From the NCBI RefSeq assembly GCF_018780585.1, contig NZ_JADMJL010000016.1, positions 406,766-470,765 on the forward strand: a stretch of 64,000 nucleotides of DNA, in the 5' to 3' direction. Both the position numbers and the translations under genes were made by a program. Shown here one piece after another: positions 44,628 to 54,111 of this stretch. The stretch's first letter is position 1. Every line of letters begins with the position of its first letter. The notes under the pieces are model-generated. The model had not been told where the DNA came from and did not search any database. It was given only the letters and a program-made list of their open reading frames with translations. The stretch comes from Methyloversatilis discipulorum (lineage in GTDB: Bacteria > Pseudomonadota > Gammaproteobacteria > Burkholderiales > Rhodocyclaceae).

Positions 44628-47447
44628 ATGCTTTCGATCTTTCGTTCGCTGCACCGTCCTGACCTGTCGCGTTACACCCGTCTGCTGTGCTTCGTCGCGC
44701 TCGCGTTGTTCGCCGTGGCGGCCAGCGCACAGGCGGGCGAGCTGCCGTCGGTTGCACTGCACTATGGTGCCGATGCCCCGCTGACGGCGATGAAGGCCTT
44801 CGACATCGCGGTGGTCGAACCCGACCATGGTTTCGACCCGGTCGCCTACCGCGGGCAGGGACGCTCCGAACTGTTCGCCTACGTGAGCGTGGGCGAGGTG
44901 CATCCGACCCGCCCTTACGCGGCACGTATTCCGGAAGCCTGGCGCATCGGTCGCAATCCGGCCTGGAAATCCCTCGTGATCGACCAGGCCCAGAGTGCGT
45001 GGCCGGCCTTCTTCGCCGAACAGGTGATCGCCCCGCTGTGGGCGCGTGGCTATCGCGGCTTCTTTCTCGACACGCTGGATTCCTACCATCTGGTCAATGG
45101 TGTCGACATCCTTGCCCAGCAGCAGGGCATGGTGGCTGTGGTGCGGCAGTTGCGCAGCCGCTTTCCCGGCATCCGCCTCATCTTCAACCGCGGTTTCGAA
45201 CTGCTGCCCGACCTGCGCGGCGAGGTCTATGCGGTCGCCGCCGAGTCGCTGTACCGCGGCTGGGACGCGAAGAAGAAGCGCTATGTCGAGGTCGGGCAGG
45301 CCGACCGCGACTGGCTGCTCGGACAACTGCTCGCGGCGCGCGACAAGTACGGCGTGACGGCGATCGCCATCGACTACGTGGCCCCAGCGGCGCGCGATAC
45401 GGCGCGCGATACGGCGCGACGCATCCACGCGCACGGCATCGTGCCCTACGTGACCGACGGCGATCTGCGTCACCTCGGCGTCGGCCTGGTCGAGGTGCTG
45501 CCGCGCAAGCTACTGTTCCTGTACAACAGCCGCGAGGCGGCGCGCGTCAACGTGTCGAGCGCCCATCGCTACGCCGAGATGCCGGTCAATCACCTCGGTT
45601 ACGTGACGGACTATGTCGATGTGAACGAGCCGCTGCCGGACACCGTGCCGGCCGCGGAGTACGCGGGGGTCGTGAGCTGGTTCGACGGCTACGTGCCGCC
45701 TGCGCGCACGACCGTGCTTGCGCGCTGGATAGCGGCGCGCATCGCCGAAGGCACCCGTCTGGCGGTGTTCGGCTCCTTCGGATTCGAGCCGGCAGGCGAC
45801 TTCCTGCGCGAGGCTGGCTTGGCCTCCGTCGCGCCAGCGCGCGGACGGCTCGACATCGCAATGGCCGATCCGTCCGTCGGCTTCGAATCGCCGCCGATTC
45901 CCGAGCGCGGACGGCTGGCGCGGATACGCGTCGATGTCGATGCGGCACGGACGCTGCTCACCGTGTCGGATGCCGACGGGAAGAAGTACGACGCGGTGGC
46001 GCAGATGCCCTGGGGCGGCTTTGCGCTGCATCCGTTCGCCATCCGTGCGCTGCCGCTGGAGGAGGCGCAGGTGCGCTGGATCGTCGAACCTTTCGCCTTC
46101 ATCCGCGATGCGCTCGCGCTGCCGCCGCTGCCGGTACCCGACACCACCACGCTCAGCGGTCGTCGCATGTTCTTCGCCCACATCGACGGTGACGGCTTCG
46201 CGTCGCGCGCGGAAATGAAGGGGCGCCGGCTGGCCGCCGAGGTGCTGCTCGATGACGTACTGAAGCGCTACGTCGTGCCGCACGCGATGTCGGTGATCGA
46301 GATCGAAACCAGCGCACAGGGGCCGTACGCGAAGGATTCGGTCGAAATGGAGTCGGTCGCGCGCCGCATGTTCGCGCTGCCGCACGTCGAGATCGCGTCG
46401 CACAGCTACACCCATCCGTTCTACTGGGACAGTGTCGAGCGCGGCGAAGTGAAGCAGGCCCTGCAGGGTTACTCGCTCGCGCCCGACGGCTACGTGCCGT
46501 CGCTGGAGCGCGAAATCGCCGGCTCGGTCGACTACATCCGCAGCCGCCTCGCACCGCCGGGCAAGCCGGTCGGCCTGATGCTGTGGACCGGTGATGCCGC
46601 ACCGACCGAAGCCGCGCTGGACATGGTCGAGCGCCTGGGCATGGTGCAGATGAATGGCGGCTACACGGTGGCGAGCCGCCTCTATCCCAGCCTCGCCGCG
46701 GTGTCGGCACTCGGGACCTGGCAGGGCCGGCACTTTCACGTTCATGCGCCGATCATGAACGAGAACGTCTACACCAATCTGTGGACCGGTCCGTTCTACG
46801 GTTTCGAGCGCGTCACCGAAACCTTCGATTTCACCGACGAGCCGCGCCGGCTCAAGCCGATCAACATCTACTACCACACCTATTCGGCGAGCAAGCAGGC
46901 GGCGCTGGAGGCGCTGCACAAGGTGTACCGGCACGCGCTCTCGCAGCCGGTGCATCCGGTCTATCCGAGCGAATACGTGCGCATCGCGATGAACTTCAAC
47001 GATGTGGTGCTGGCGCGCACGCTGGACGGCGAGCGTTACCGGGTGCGCAACGCGCACCATCTGCGCACGCTGCGCCTGCCGCGCGAACTGGGCGTGCCCG
47101 ACCTGCCGGCGTCGCCGGGCGTGGCCGGCTTCCGCGACGGCGGCGAGGGACGTTACGTGCACCTCACCGCGGACGAGGCGGAGCTGCGTCTCGCCGCGGT
47201 CGATCCGCGCCTGCCGATGCTGGCCGACGCCAATGCCCGCGTGCTGTCGGCGACGCGCGACGGCGAGCTGTACCGCTTCGAACTGCGCGCCCACGTGCCG
47301 CTCGAGTTCGCACTGGCGAACGCCGAGCGCTGCAGCGTATCCGCCGACGGCCGCGCACTCGCCGCGCAGCGCCGCGACGGCGCGCTGACCCACTACCGAC
47401 TGAGCGCCCATGCTGCGACGATCGAGCTACGCTGCCGCCTCGCTTGA
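44628..47447 (+). CDS. pelA: PelA, Pel polysaccharide deacetylase/glycoside hydrolase
   Basis: 939 aa, close to P. aeruginosa PelA. A signal peptide (about 18-36, ending AQA) is followed by a TIM-barrel hydrolase domain (about 45-290) with GFFLDTLDSY, a Rossmann-like domain, and a CE4-like deacetylase domain with HIDGDGF at 518-524 and HSYTH at 592-596, which hold the metal Asp and His ligands. It partially deacetylates Pel (GalNAc/GlcNAc-type polymer) in the periplasm and can trim it. A 12-bp direct duplication gives ARDTARDTARR near residue 265. pelB overlaps its 3' end by 38 bp. Confidence 0.95.
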   Translation: MLSIFRSLHRPDLSRYTRLLCFVALALFAVAASAQAGELPSVALHYGADAPLTAMKAFDIAVVEPDHGFDPVAYRGQGRSELFAYVSVGEVHPTRPYAARIPEAWRIGRNPAWKSLVIDQAQSAWPAFFAEQVIAPLWARGYRGFFLDTLDSYHLVNGVDILAQQQGMVAVVRQLRSRFPGIRLIFNRGFELLPDLRGEVYAVAAESLYRGWDAKKKRYVEVGQADRDWLLGQLLAARDKYGVTAIAIDYVAPAARDTARDTARRIHAHGIVPYVTDGDLRHLGVGLVEVLPRKLLFLYNSREAARVNVSSAHRYAEMPVNHLGYVTDYVDVNEPLPDTVPAAEYAGVVSWFDGYVPPARTTVLARWIAARIAEGTRLAVFGSFGFEPAGDFLREAGLASVAPARGRLDIAMADPSVGFESPPIPERGRLARIRVDVDAARTLLTVSDADGKKYDAVAQMPWGGFALHPFAIRALPLEEAQVRWIVEPFAFIRDALALPPLPVPDTTTLSGRRMFFAHIDGDGFASRAEMKGRRLAAEVLLDDVLKRYVVPHAMSVIEIETSAQGPYAKDSVEMESVARRMFALPHVEIASHSYTHPFYWDSVERGEVKQALQGYSLAPDGYVPSLEREIAGSVDYIRSRLAPPGKPVGLMLWTGDAAPTEAALDMVERLGMVQMNGGYTVASRLYPSLAAVSALGTWQGRHFHVHAPIMNENVYTNLWTGPFYGFERVTETFDFTDEPRRLKPINIYYHTYSASKQAALEALHKVYRHALSQPVHPVYPSEYVRIAMNFNDVVLARTLDGERYRVRNAHHLRTLRLPRELGVPDLPASPGVAGFRDGGEGRYVHLTADEAELRLAAVDPRLPMLADANARVLSATRDGELYRFELRAHVPLEFALANAERCSVSADGRALAAQRRDGALTHYRLSAHAATIELRCRLA

Positions 47448-50400
47448 GCGACCGCGCCTGGTCGCACCGCACGTGCTGCTGGGCATCGGTGCGCTGGTCG
47501 GCGTGCTGCTGGTGCTGCTCTATCCCTATCAGGCGCTGGTGCAATACACGATCAACGCCACGCGCGGCGACACGCTCACCGTCGTCTATCTGCGCAACCT
47601 GCTGCGCACCGATCCGCGGAACCCGGAACTGCGGTTGGCGCTGGTGCGGCAGTCGCTGGCGCGGCGCGACTACGAACAGGCGCGTGCCGATCTGGCGCCA
47701 CTGCTGGCGAGCGACATCGATCGCGACACGCTGACCGAAGCGCGCTGGGTGGACTGGACGCTTTACGAGAGCGAGCTGCTGTCGACGGCGCCGTGGTCGT
47801 CGCGCCACGTCGAGCTTGAGGCGCAGCTGCCGCAGCGCCTGCGCGATGCGGTGGCGATCGACGGCCTCAACGAAATCAACCGGATGTCGCTGGTGCAGCG
47901 CGCGCTGTCGCGCGGACAGGCGCTGCTGGCGCTGGACCTGATCGCCACCTTCCAGCGCGACGGCAGCGCGGTCGATCCGCGCCTGTATGGGCAGGCGGCG
48001 GCGGAACTGCTGGGGCAGGGCGAGTACGAGGGCGCGGCGCGCATGCTGCTGCTGCAGCGCAGCCGCGAGCCCGACGCAGCGGTCCGTCGCCAGCTCTTCC
48101 TGCAGGCGCTGCGCACGCTGCAGTCCGGCAATCTGCTCGATCTCGCGCTCGACACTGCAGAGCGCGAGATCGGCGAACTGGCGAACGACACCGAAGTGCT
48201 CTACTACCTGGTCACGCTGGCGCGCGCCGCCAACCGTCCGGACGCGGCCGCCCGTTACGCGAAACAGATGCTGAAGCTGTCGCTGCAGCAGCAATTGCGC
48301 CGCGCAATGCTCGCGCAGACCGGCTTCGACGCGCAGCCGTGGCGCGTCGCCACTGGTGCGGGCCCCGACCTGCCGTTCGACGACAAGATCTACACGCTGG
48401 GTTACGAGGCCTTCATCGGCAACCGCCAGCTCGACGACGCGCAGCGTGTGGCTGCCTCGGCGGTGCGTCAGGCGCCGGACGACATGAAGTGGCGCGAGCG
48501 TCTGGCCACCGTGTCCGAATGGGCCGGCAAGCCGCAGGAGGCGCTGGATCAGTGGCTCGTGCTGGCGCAGCGTACCGGCCGCGAAGACGCCTGGGACGCC
48601 GTGCTGCGGCTGGCACCGGGCCTGCTCGACGACGAGGCGCTGCTGCCCGCGTTGCAGCACCGGCTGCGCCGTTCGCCGGGTGACATGCGTCTGCTGGGCG
48701 AGATCGTCGCCGCCTACGAACGGCAGGGGCGGCCGCGCGAAGGCATCGCCTTCCTGCAGAAGATCACCGCCAGCTCACCCACGCCGCAGGCGCTGAAGGC
48801 GCTGGCCGATCTGGCCGAACGTGCCGGCGACATCGACCTCGCCCTGGCCACGCTGGCGCGCCTCGATACTGTCGTTGCGCCGGAGCCCGCGCGTGCGTCT
48901 CGCCGCGCCGCGCTGCTCATCGTGCGCAGCCGCTTCGACGATGCGATGCAGGCGCTCGAATCGGCCAAGGCGGTGGCGACCGACGCCGATCGCGACTACT
49001 GGCGGCTGTATTCCTCACTCGCCATGCTGCTGCAGGACGACGACAGGGCGCGCGCCGCGCTGGAGCGCGTGACGCGCTTCGACGACGCCGATGCCTTCGA
49101 GCTGGCCGACCTGATCGAACTGCTGACCGATGTCGCGCCGCTGGCGGCGGCGCGCGAGGCCGAGCGCGGCTGGCGCCGTTACGGCGACACACCCTGGCTG
49201 ATGCGCACGCTCGACCTCTACGTGTTCGCCGGCCGGCCGCAGGACGTCGGTCGCATCATCGGCGACATGAGCACCGCTCAGCTGGCCAAGGCCGAGCGTG
49301 TGCCGCTGTTCCTGCAGATGCGCGCGCAGTGGCACCAGTCGGCCGGGCGCCGCGACCTCGCCTTCGCCGACTTCAGCGCCGCACTGACGCTGGTGCCGGA
49401 CTCGGCCGACGTGCGTTCGGCGCTGCTGTGGCTGCTGATCGACGGCAACGAAGTGCGCGCGCTGCGCGATCTGCTGCTGCGCAAGGAACAGGTGTGGGCG
49501 CAGGACGAAGCGCTGCACGACGCGCTGGCCGCGGCCTGGCAGGCGCTGTCGCGCCCGCAGGTGGCGCTCGACCGCTACATGCTGCCGCGTTTCGGCCGCA
49601 AGCGTGGCGACTTCCTGTGGATGATGAATGTCGCCGACGCGCTGGAACAGAACCAGGAGGTCGACCGGGCCTGGCGCCTGCGTCAGACGCTGTGGGCGCA
49701 GGAGCGACCGCGACTGGGCGAACTGGCCGCTGGCGACATCGGTCAGCTGCAGCGACTGGCACGGGTGCGACTGGCGCGGGCACAGCAGCCGGGTGACGCG
49801 TCGCACGCGCTGCTGCGCGAGGTGCTGCGGCTGGACCGCGCTCCGGACGGCCAGTGGTTGCCGGCGGCGCGTGAACTGGCGCTGTCCTGGTTCATCGACC
49901 GCGGCGAGTACGACGCGGTACGCGGCTTCCTGTGGCACCAGTACGGACGCGCGCTGAACCGCCCGCTGTGGGCCGACATCACCGCCGCGCTCGGGCAGGG
50001 CGACGTGGCGGCGGTCGGCGCGCTGCTCGAAACCTGGGACGAGCGGCTGCCGCGCTACGACCGCGTGAACAGCGCACGTCTGGTTGGCGATCTGCGTCGT
50101 GCGCAGAGTGCCGCCTTCGAGACGATGGACGCCCAGCGTGACGACGCGCCGCTGCATCTGCAACTGTCCGATGCGATGCTCGATTACGCGCACCGTTTCG
50201 ATCTCGACATCGCGCAGCGCGAACTGGGCGGCATCGACGAGCGGCAGGCCGGCGCCACGCTGGACATGGCGATCGCGCCCGATCTGCGGATGAGCTTCGA
50301 ATTCGGCTCGATCTCGCGCAGCCGTGGCGACAACACGCAGTTTTCCGCGGTGCCGGGAGAGAGCAGCTATCTGCTCGGCAAGCTTGCCTGGGCGCACGAC

Positions 50401-51123
50401 GACGGCACCACCCGCATCACGCTCGGCCAGCGCGATGGTTTCGAAACCATCCACCCGTTCGCCATCGAGCGCGAACAGCGCATCGACAACCGGCTCAGTG
50501 CGACGGCCGGCATCGGCACCGACATGCCGGCGACCGAAAACCTCGGCCTGCGCGCGGCCGGCATGCGCGACCAGATCGACCTGCGTGCCAGTTACCGCGT
50601 GTCGCGCTACGACCGCGTCGGCCTGCAGCTGGGCGGCTATCGCTACCGGGCGCAGAACGGCCTGTCCATCGGCAGCGGCCGTCTGTGGCAGGCCGAGCTG
50701 GTGCATTCGATCCGCACCGAACTGCCCGATCTCGAAGTCAGCGCCTATGTCGCTGGCTACCGCTTCAGCCCGTCCGACATCGATCTCGCCGACGCGCGGG
50801 CGGTCGACATCAAGCAGCGCCTGTTCGCCGGCAGCGATGCCGACGTCACGGCGCTGCGTCCGCAAAGCTTCAATCTGCAGGGGCTCAGGCTCACTCACAA
50901 CATCCGCCTGCTGCGCGACTACACGAAGGCGCTGCGCCCCTTCGGTTCGATCGGCGTATCCAACAACAGCGTCGCCGGCGCCGGTTACGACGTGTCGTTC
51001 GGCGTGGCCGGCAGCCTGCTCGGTACCGATCATTTTTCGCTGTCCTGGCGACAGGACAAGGGCGGTGGTGGCATCTTCGCGCGCACCACCGAATTCGCAC
51101 TGCACTACCGACTGTTTTTCTGA
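47410..51123 (+). CDS. pelB: PelB, outer-membrane Pel exporter with TPR scaffold
   Basis: 1237 aa. An N-terminal helix (about 20-42) anchors it. A long alpha-helical region of TPR-like repeats (about 60-880) follows, for example QEALDQWLVLAQRTGREDAW and LALATLARLDTV. The last 330 or so residues form a beta-barrel of alternating hydrophobic strands, ending in Phe (HYRLFF) as outer-membrane proteins do. The barrel is the export pore and the repeats bind PelA and guide the polymer. The start lies 38 bp inside pelA, in another frame. Confidence 0.94.
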   Translation: MLRRSSYAAASLERPRLVAPHVLLGIGALVGVLLVLLYPYQALVQYTINATRGDTLTVVYLRNLLRTDPRNPELRLALVRQSLARRDYEQARADLAPLLASDIDRDTLTEARWVDWTLYESELLSTAPWSSRHVELEAQLPQRLRDAVAIDGLNEINRMSLVQRALSRGQALLALDLIATFQRDGSAVDPRLYGQAAAELLGQGEYEGAARMLLLQRSREPDAAVRRQLFLQALRTLQSGNLLDLALDTAEREIGELANDTEVLYYLVTLARAANRPDAAARYAKQMLKLSLQQQLRRAMLAQTGFDAQPWRVATGAGPDLPFDDKIYTLGYEAFIGNRQLDDAQRVAASAVRQAPDDMKWRERLATVSEWAGKPQEALDQWLVLAQRTGREDAWDAVLRLAPGLLDDEALLPALQHRLRRSPGDMRLLGEIVAAYERQGRPREGIAFLQKITASSPTPQALKALADLAERAGDIDLALATLARLDTVVAPEPARASRRAALLIVRSRFDDAMQALESAKAVATDADRDYWRLYSSLAMLLQDDDRARAALERVTRFDDADAFELADLIELLTDVAPLAAAREAERGWRRYGDTPWLMRTLDLYVFAGRPQDVGRIIGDMSTAQLAKAERVPLFLQMRAQWHQSAGRRDLAFADFSAALTLVPDSADVRSALLWLLIDGNEVRALRDLLLRKEQVWAQDEALHDALAAAWQALSRPQVALDRYMLPRFGRKRGDFLWMMNVADALEQNQEVDRAWRLRQTLWAQERPRLGELAAGDIGQLQRLARVRLARAQQPGDASHALLREVLRLDRAPDGQWLPAARELALSWFIDRGEYDAVRGFLWHQYGRALNRPLWADITAALGQGDVAAVGALLETWDERLPRYDRVNSARLVGDLRRAQSAAFETMDAQRDDAPLHLQLSDAMLDYAHRFDLDIAQRELGGIDERQAGATLDMAIAPDLRMSFEFGSISRSRGDNTQFSAVPGESSYLLGKLAWAHDDGTTRITLGQRDGFETIHPFAIEREQRIDNRLSATAGIGTDMPATENLGLRAAGMRDQIDLRASYRVSRYDRVGLQLGGYRYRAQNGLSIGSGRLWQAELVHSIRTELPDLEVSAYVAGYRFSPSDIDLADARAVDIKQRLFAGSDADVTALRPQSFNLQGLRLTHNIRLLRDYTKALRPFGSIGVSNNSVAGAGYDVSFGVAGSLLGTDHFSLSWRQDKGGGGIFARTTEFALHYRLFF

Positions 51124-51138
51124 ACCGGGAGAGTTCGC

Positions 51139-51666
51139 ATGAAACGCCTGATCAACTACATCGCCGGCCTCGCCGCCGCGCTGGCGCTGCTCGCCGGCTG
51201 CGCCGTCATCGATCACTCGGCGCCGTCCGGCGCCGACAAGTCGGCGGCCTGGGTGCTGCTGCCCTTCGGCAATGCGACCGAAACGCCGTTCGCCGGCCAG
51301 CGCGCCGAGGCGGTGACCGAAAACCTGCTGCGTGCGCTCGGCGTCGCCAACGTGCAGCGCTATCCGTCCGATCTGCAGCGCGACAACCTGTTCGAGACCG
51401 GGCAGGCGAAGGACGACGCGAAGGCGATCGAATGGGCGAAGGCGCAGGGTGCGCGCTACGCCGTGACCGGCACGGTCGATGAGTGGCGCTACAAGGTCGG
51501 CGTGGATGGCGAGCCGGCGGTCGGCATTGCATTGCAGATCGTCGAGGTCGACAGCGGTCGCGTGTTGTGGAGCGGTGTCGGCGGCAAGAGCGGCTGGAGC
51601 CGTGAATCGCTGGCCGCGGTGGCGCAGGAACTGATCAAGTCGCTGCTGGTGCCGGCGCTGAAATGA
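51139..51666 (+). CDS. pelC: PelC, outer-membrane lipoprotein of Pel export
   Basis: 175 aa. Lipobox LLAGC with Cys21. The mature part has the conserved WVLLPFGNATETPFAGQRAEA and YAVTGTVDEWRYKVG. PelC forms a ring at the base of the PelB barrel and funnels the cationic polymer. It starts 15 bp after pelB with GGGAGAG and overlaps pelD by ATGA. Confidence 0.93.
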   Translation: MKRLINYIAGLAAALALLAGCAVIDHSAPSGADKSAAWVLLPFGNATETPFAGQRAEAVTENLLRALGVANVQRYPSDLQRDNLFETGQAKDDAKAIEWAKAQGARYAVTGTVDEWRYKVGVDGEPAVGIALQIVEVDSGRVLWSGVGGKSGWSRESLAAVAQELIKSLLVPALK

Positions 51667-53054
51667 ACGAACGCTCGCCCGGCGAGAAGCCGGTCATCCG
51701 GCGCACTGACGAGCCGCTGCTGCGGCGCCTGATGGCGCGCTTCACGCCGACCGGGTCCGGTGCCGGTGCGGCGGCCGTGGCCGAGACGCTGGCCACGCCG
51801 CTGCTCGCGCTGCTGCTCGCCTTCTGGCTCAACCCGCTCGACCCCTTCTTCCTGCGGGCGCAGTTCGCCTGGGTGTGGCTCGGCCCGGTGCTGGTGGCGC
51901 TGCGCTATGGCCCGATCCCCGGTCTGGCCGCCAGTGCCATCGTGTTTGCCGCGTGGTTCGTTTTCGGCGAACTGGGCGTGGCGCTGGGCGAACTGCCCAA
52001 GCTGTATTTCCTCGGCTGGCTCATCACGGTGATGATCTGCGGCGAGTTCTCGTCGCTGTGGCGCAATCGCGTGCGGCGCGCCGAGAGCGTGCAGGCCTAC
52101 CTCGAGCAGCGCCTGGAGTATCTGACGCACCAGCATTACCTGCTGCGCCTGTCGCACGACCGGCTGGAGCAGGATCTGATCTCGCGTCCGGTGTCGATGC
52201 GCGACGCGCTGGTGAGCCTGCGCGCGCTGGCCTCGGCGCCCGGCGCTGCCGGTGACGCGCTGCCGGGCGCGCCCGACCTGCTGCGTCTGGTGGCGCAGTA
52301 CTGCCAGATCGAACGCGCAGCGCTGCTGCCGGTCGATGCCGACGGCCGCCCCGATGGCGGCGCGCCGACCTATCTTGGCGCGCCGTTCGACATCGATGCC
52401 AGCGATCCGCTGATCGGCTTCGCTCTGGAGCGTCGCCGGCTGGCGCACGTGGCGCTCGACGACGAGCGCGCCGAGGGCGGCTCGCGCTATCTGGTGGTGG
52501 CACCGCTGAGCGACATGAGTGGTTCGATGCGGGCGCTGCTGGTGGTCGATCGCATGCCCTTCTTCGCGCTGCACGAAGAAACGCTGCAGATGCTGAACCT
52601 GCTGCTCGGCTACTACGCCGACGGCCTGTCGGCGAGCGAGCTGGCGGCACCGCTGCGTGCGCGCTTCGCCGACTGTCCGCTCGACTTCGCTTTCGAAATG
52701 GCACGCATGTGGCGCGTCCGCGTCGAGTCCGGCGTCGCCAGCGCGCTGGTCACGCTGGAATTTCCGGCGGGCGAGGAGGGGCGCGAACTGGTGCAGCAGA
52801 TCGCCCGCATCCAGCGTTCGCTCGATGTGGTGTGGAAGGTCGACGGTGGCGACCGCCCGCGTCTGCTCACGCTGATGCCGCTGGCCGGCAGTGCCGCGGT
52901 CGAAGGCTATCTGGCGCGCATCGACAACTGGTTGCGCCAGCACCGCGGCAGCGGACTGGACGACAGCGGCGTCGGCAGCCGCATCAGCATGCTCGATCAG
53001 GTCGAGCCGGTCGCGCTGTTGAGCGGCGTGCTGAAGGTGCCGCATGGGCAGTAG
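51663..53054 (+). CDS. pelD: PelD, c-di-GMP receptor of Pel synthesis
   Basis: 463 aa. Four membrane helices fall within about 42-128. Then come a short coiled coil, a GAF domain (about 180-325) and a degenerate GGDEF domain (about 335-463). The catalytic GGDEF motif is absent, but the allosteric I-site RxxD is kept as R385-SL-D388 in IARIQRSLDVVW, the site that binds c-di-GMP and switches on Pel synthesis in P. aeruginosa. Synthesis should therefore be c-di-GMP dependent here too. The stop lies 11 bp inside pelE. Confidence 0.94.
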   Translation: MNERSPGEKPVIRRTDEPLLRRLMARFTPTGSGAGAAAVAETLATPLLALLLAFWLNPLDPFFLRAQFAWVWLGPVLVALRYGPIPGLAASAIVFAAWFVFGELGVALGELPKLYFLGWLITVMICGEFSSLWRNRVRRAESVQAYLEQRLEYLTHQHYLLRLSHDRLEQDLISRPVSMRDALVSLRALASAPGAAGDALPGAPDLLRLVAQYCQIERAALLPVDADGRPDGGAPTYLGAPFDIDASDPLIGFALERRRLAHVALDDERAEGGSRYLVVAPLSDMSGSMRALLVVDRMPFFALHEETLQMLNLLLGYYADGLSASELAAPLRARFADCPLDFAFEMARMWRVRVESGVASALVTLEFPAGEEGRELVQQIARIQRSLDVVWKVDGGDRPRLLTLMPLAGSAAVEGYLARIDNWLRQHRGSGLDDSGVGSRISMLDQVEPVALLSGVLKVPHGQ

Positions 53055-54045
53055 CCAGCTCGCCTTCGCCGCGCTGCTCGCCGAGCTGACCGCCTTCTAC
53101 GGTCTGGGCAGCATCGACGCACCGGACCTCGCGCTGTCCGCCTACCTGGCGGCACACGCACCGGCCAGCCTGATGCTCGCGCTGGCGGTGTACGCGCTGA
53201 TTCCGCCGGCCCGCTCGAAGCCGCGCACCAGCGTGCTGTCTCTGCTGTTCAGCTGCATCTTCTTCGTGCCGGTACTCGGTTTCGTCGGCGTGCTGGCGGG
53301 CGCGCTGATGCGCCACCTGCTGCCGCGGCTGAAGGCGCCGCAGCGCTTCTCGGCGGTGCGGCTGCCGGATCTGGACATCCACGAAAGCAGCGAGAAGTCG
53401 GCCGCGGGCTTCCGTCAGGCCGGCGTGCGACAGTTCCTGAAGAACGAACGCGCGCCGGTGCCGCAGCGTCTGCGCGCGATGGTGGCGCTGTCGCACGCGC
53501 CGTCGCGCATCGGTTCGCCGGTGTTGCGCGAACTGCTCGGCGATTCCGAGGACGACCTGCGCCTGCTCGCCTACGGCCTGCTCGACAGCCGCGAGAAGCG
53601 GCTCAACGCCGACATCCACGAAGCCCGTCAGCGTTACGCCGCGAGCCGCGACGCCGAACAGCGCAGCCGCGTCGCGCATCAGCTGGCGGCGCTTTATTGG
53701 GAGCTGATCTATCAGGGGCTGGTGCAGGGCGACCTGCTCGACTACGCGGTCGGCGAGGCGCTGCGCTACAGCGAAACCGCGCTGCAGACGCGCGGCAACG
53801 ACCCGGCGCTGCATCTGCAGCACGGTCGTCTGCTGCAGCAGATGGGCCGGCTGGAGGAGGCCGATGCGGCCTACCGGCGCGCGCGCGAACTGGGCCTGCC
53901 CGCTTCGCGCGTCGTGCCCTATCTGGCCGAACTGGCGTTCGCGCGACGCGACTTCACGCAGGTGCGCGCGCTGCTGCAGACGATGCAGGACTGGGAAGGT
54001 CTGTCGCGGCTGCAGCCGGTGCTGAAATTCTGGGGGCAGGCATGA
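53044..54045 (+). CDS. pelE: PelE, inner-membrane TPR protein of the Pel complex
   Basis: 333 aa. Two or three N-terminal helices (about 25-55 and 65-92) are followed by a cytosolic helical region with TPR units, for example LALSYSETALQTRGNDPALHLQ-type repeat at LRYSETALQTRGNDPA and RLEEADAAYRRAREL. PelE joins PelD and PelG in the synthase-transport complex. The start overlaps the pelD 3' end by 11 bp. A 66-bp spacer precedes pelF. Confidence 0.9.
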   Translation: MGSSQLAFAALLAELTAFYGLGSIDAPDLALSAYLAAHAPASLMLALAVYALIPPARSKPRTSVLSLLFSCIFFVPVLGFVGVLAGALMRHLLPRLKAPQRFSAVRLPDLDIHESSEKSAAGFRQAGVRQFLKNERAPVPQRLRAMVALSHAPSRIGSPVLRELLGDSEDDLRLLAYGLLDSREKRLNADIHEARQRYAASRDAEQRSRVAHQLAALYWELIYQGLVQGDLLDYAVGEALRYSETALQTRGNDPALHLQHGRLLQQMGRLEEADAAYRRARELGLPASRVVPYLAELAFARRDFTQVRALLQTMQDWEGLSRLQPVLKFWGQA

Positions 54046-54111
54046 GTGCAGCATTGATCGACCGGTTCGACCGCGGTCTTCCTTCTTGCGGCAGCGACGG
54101 AGGACCATTCG

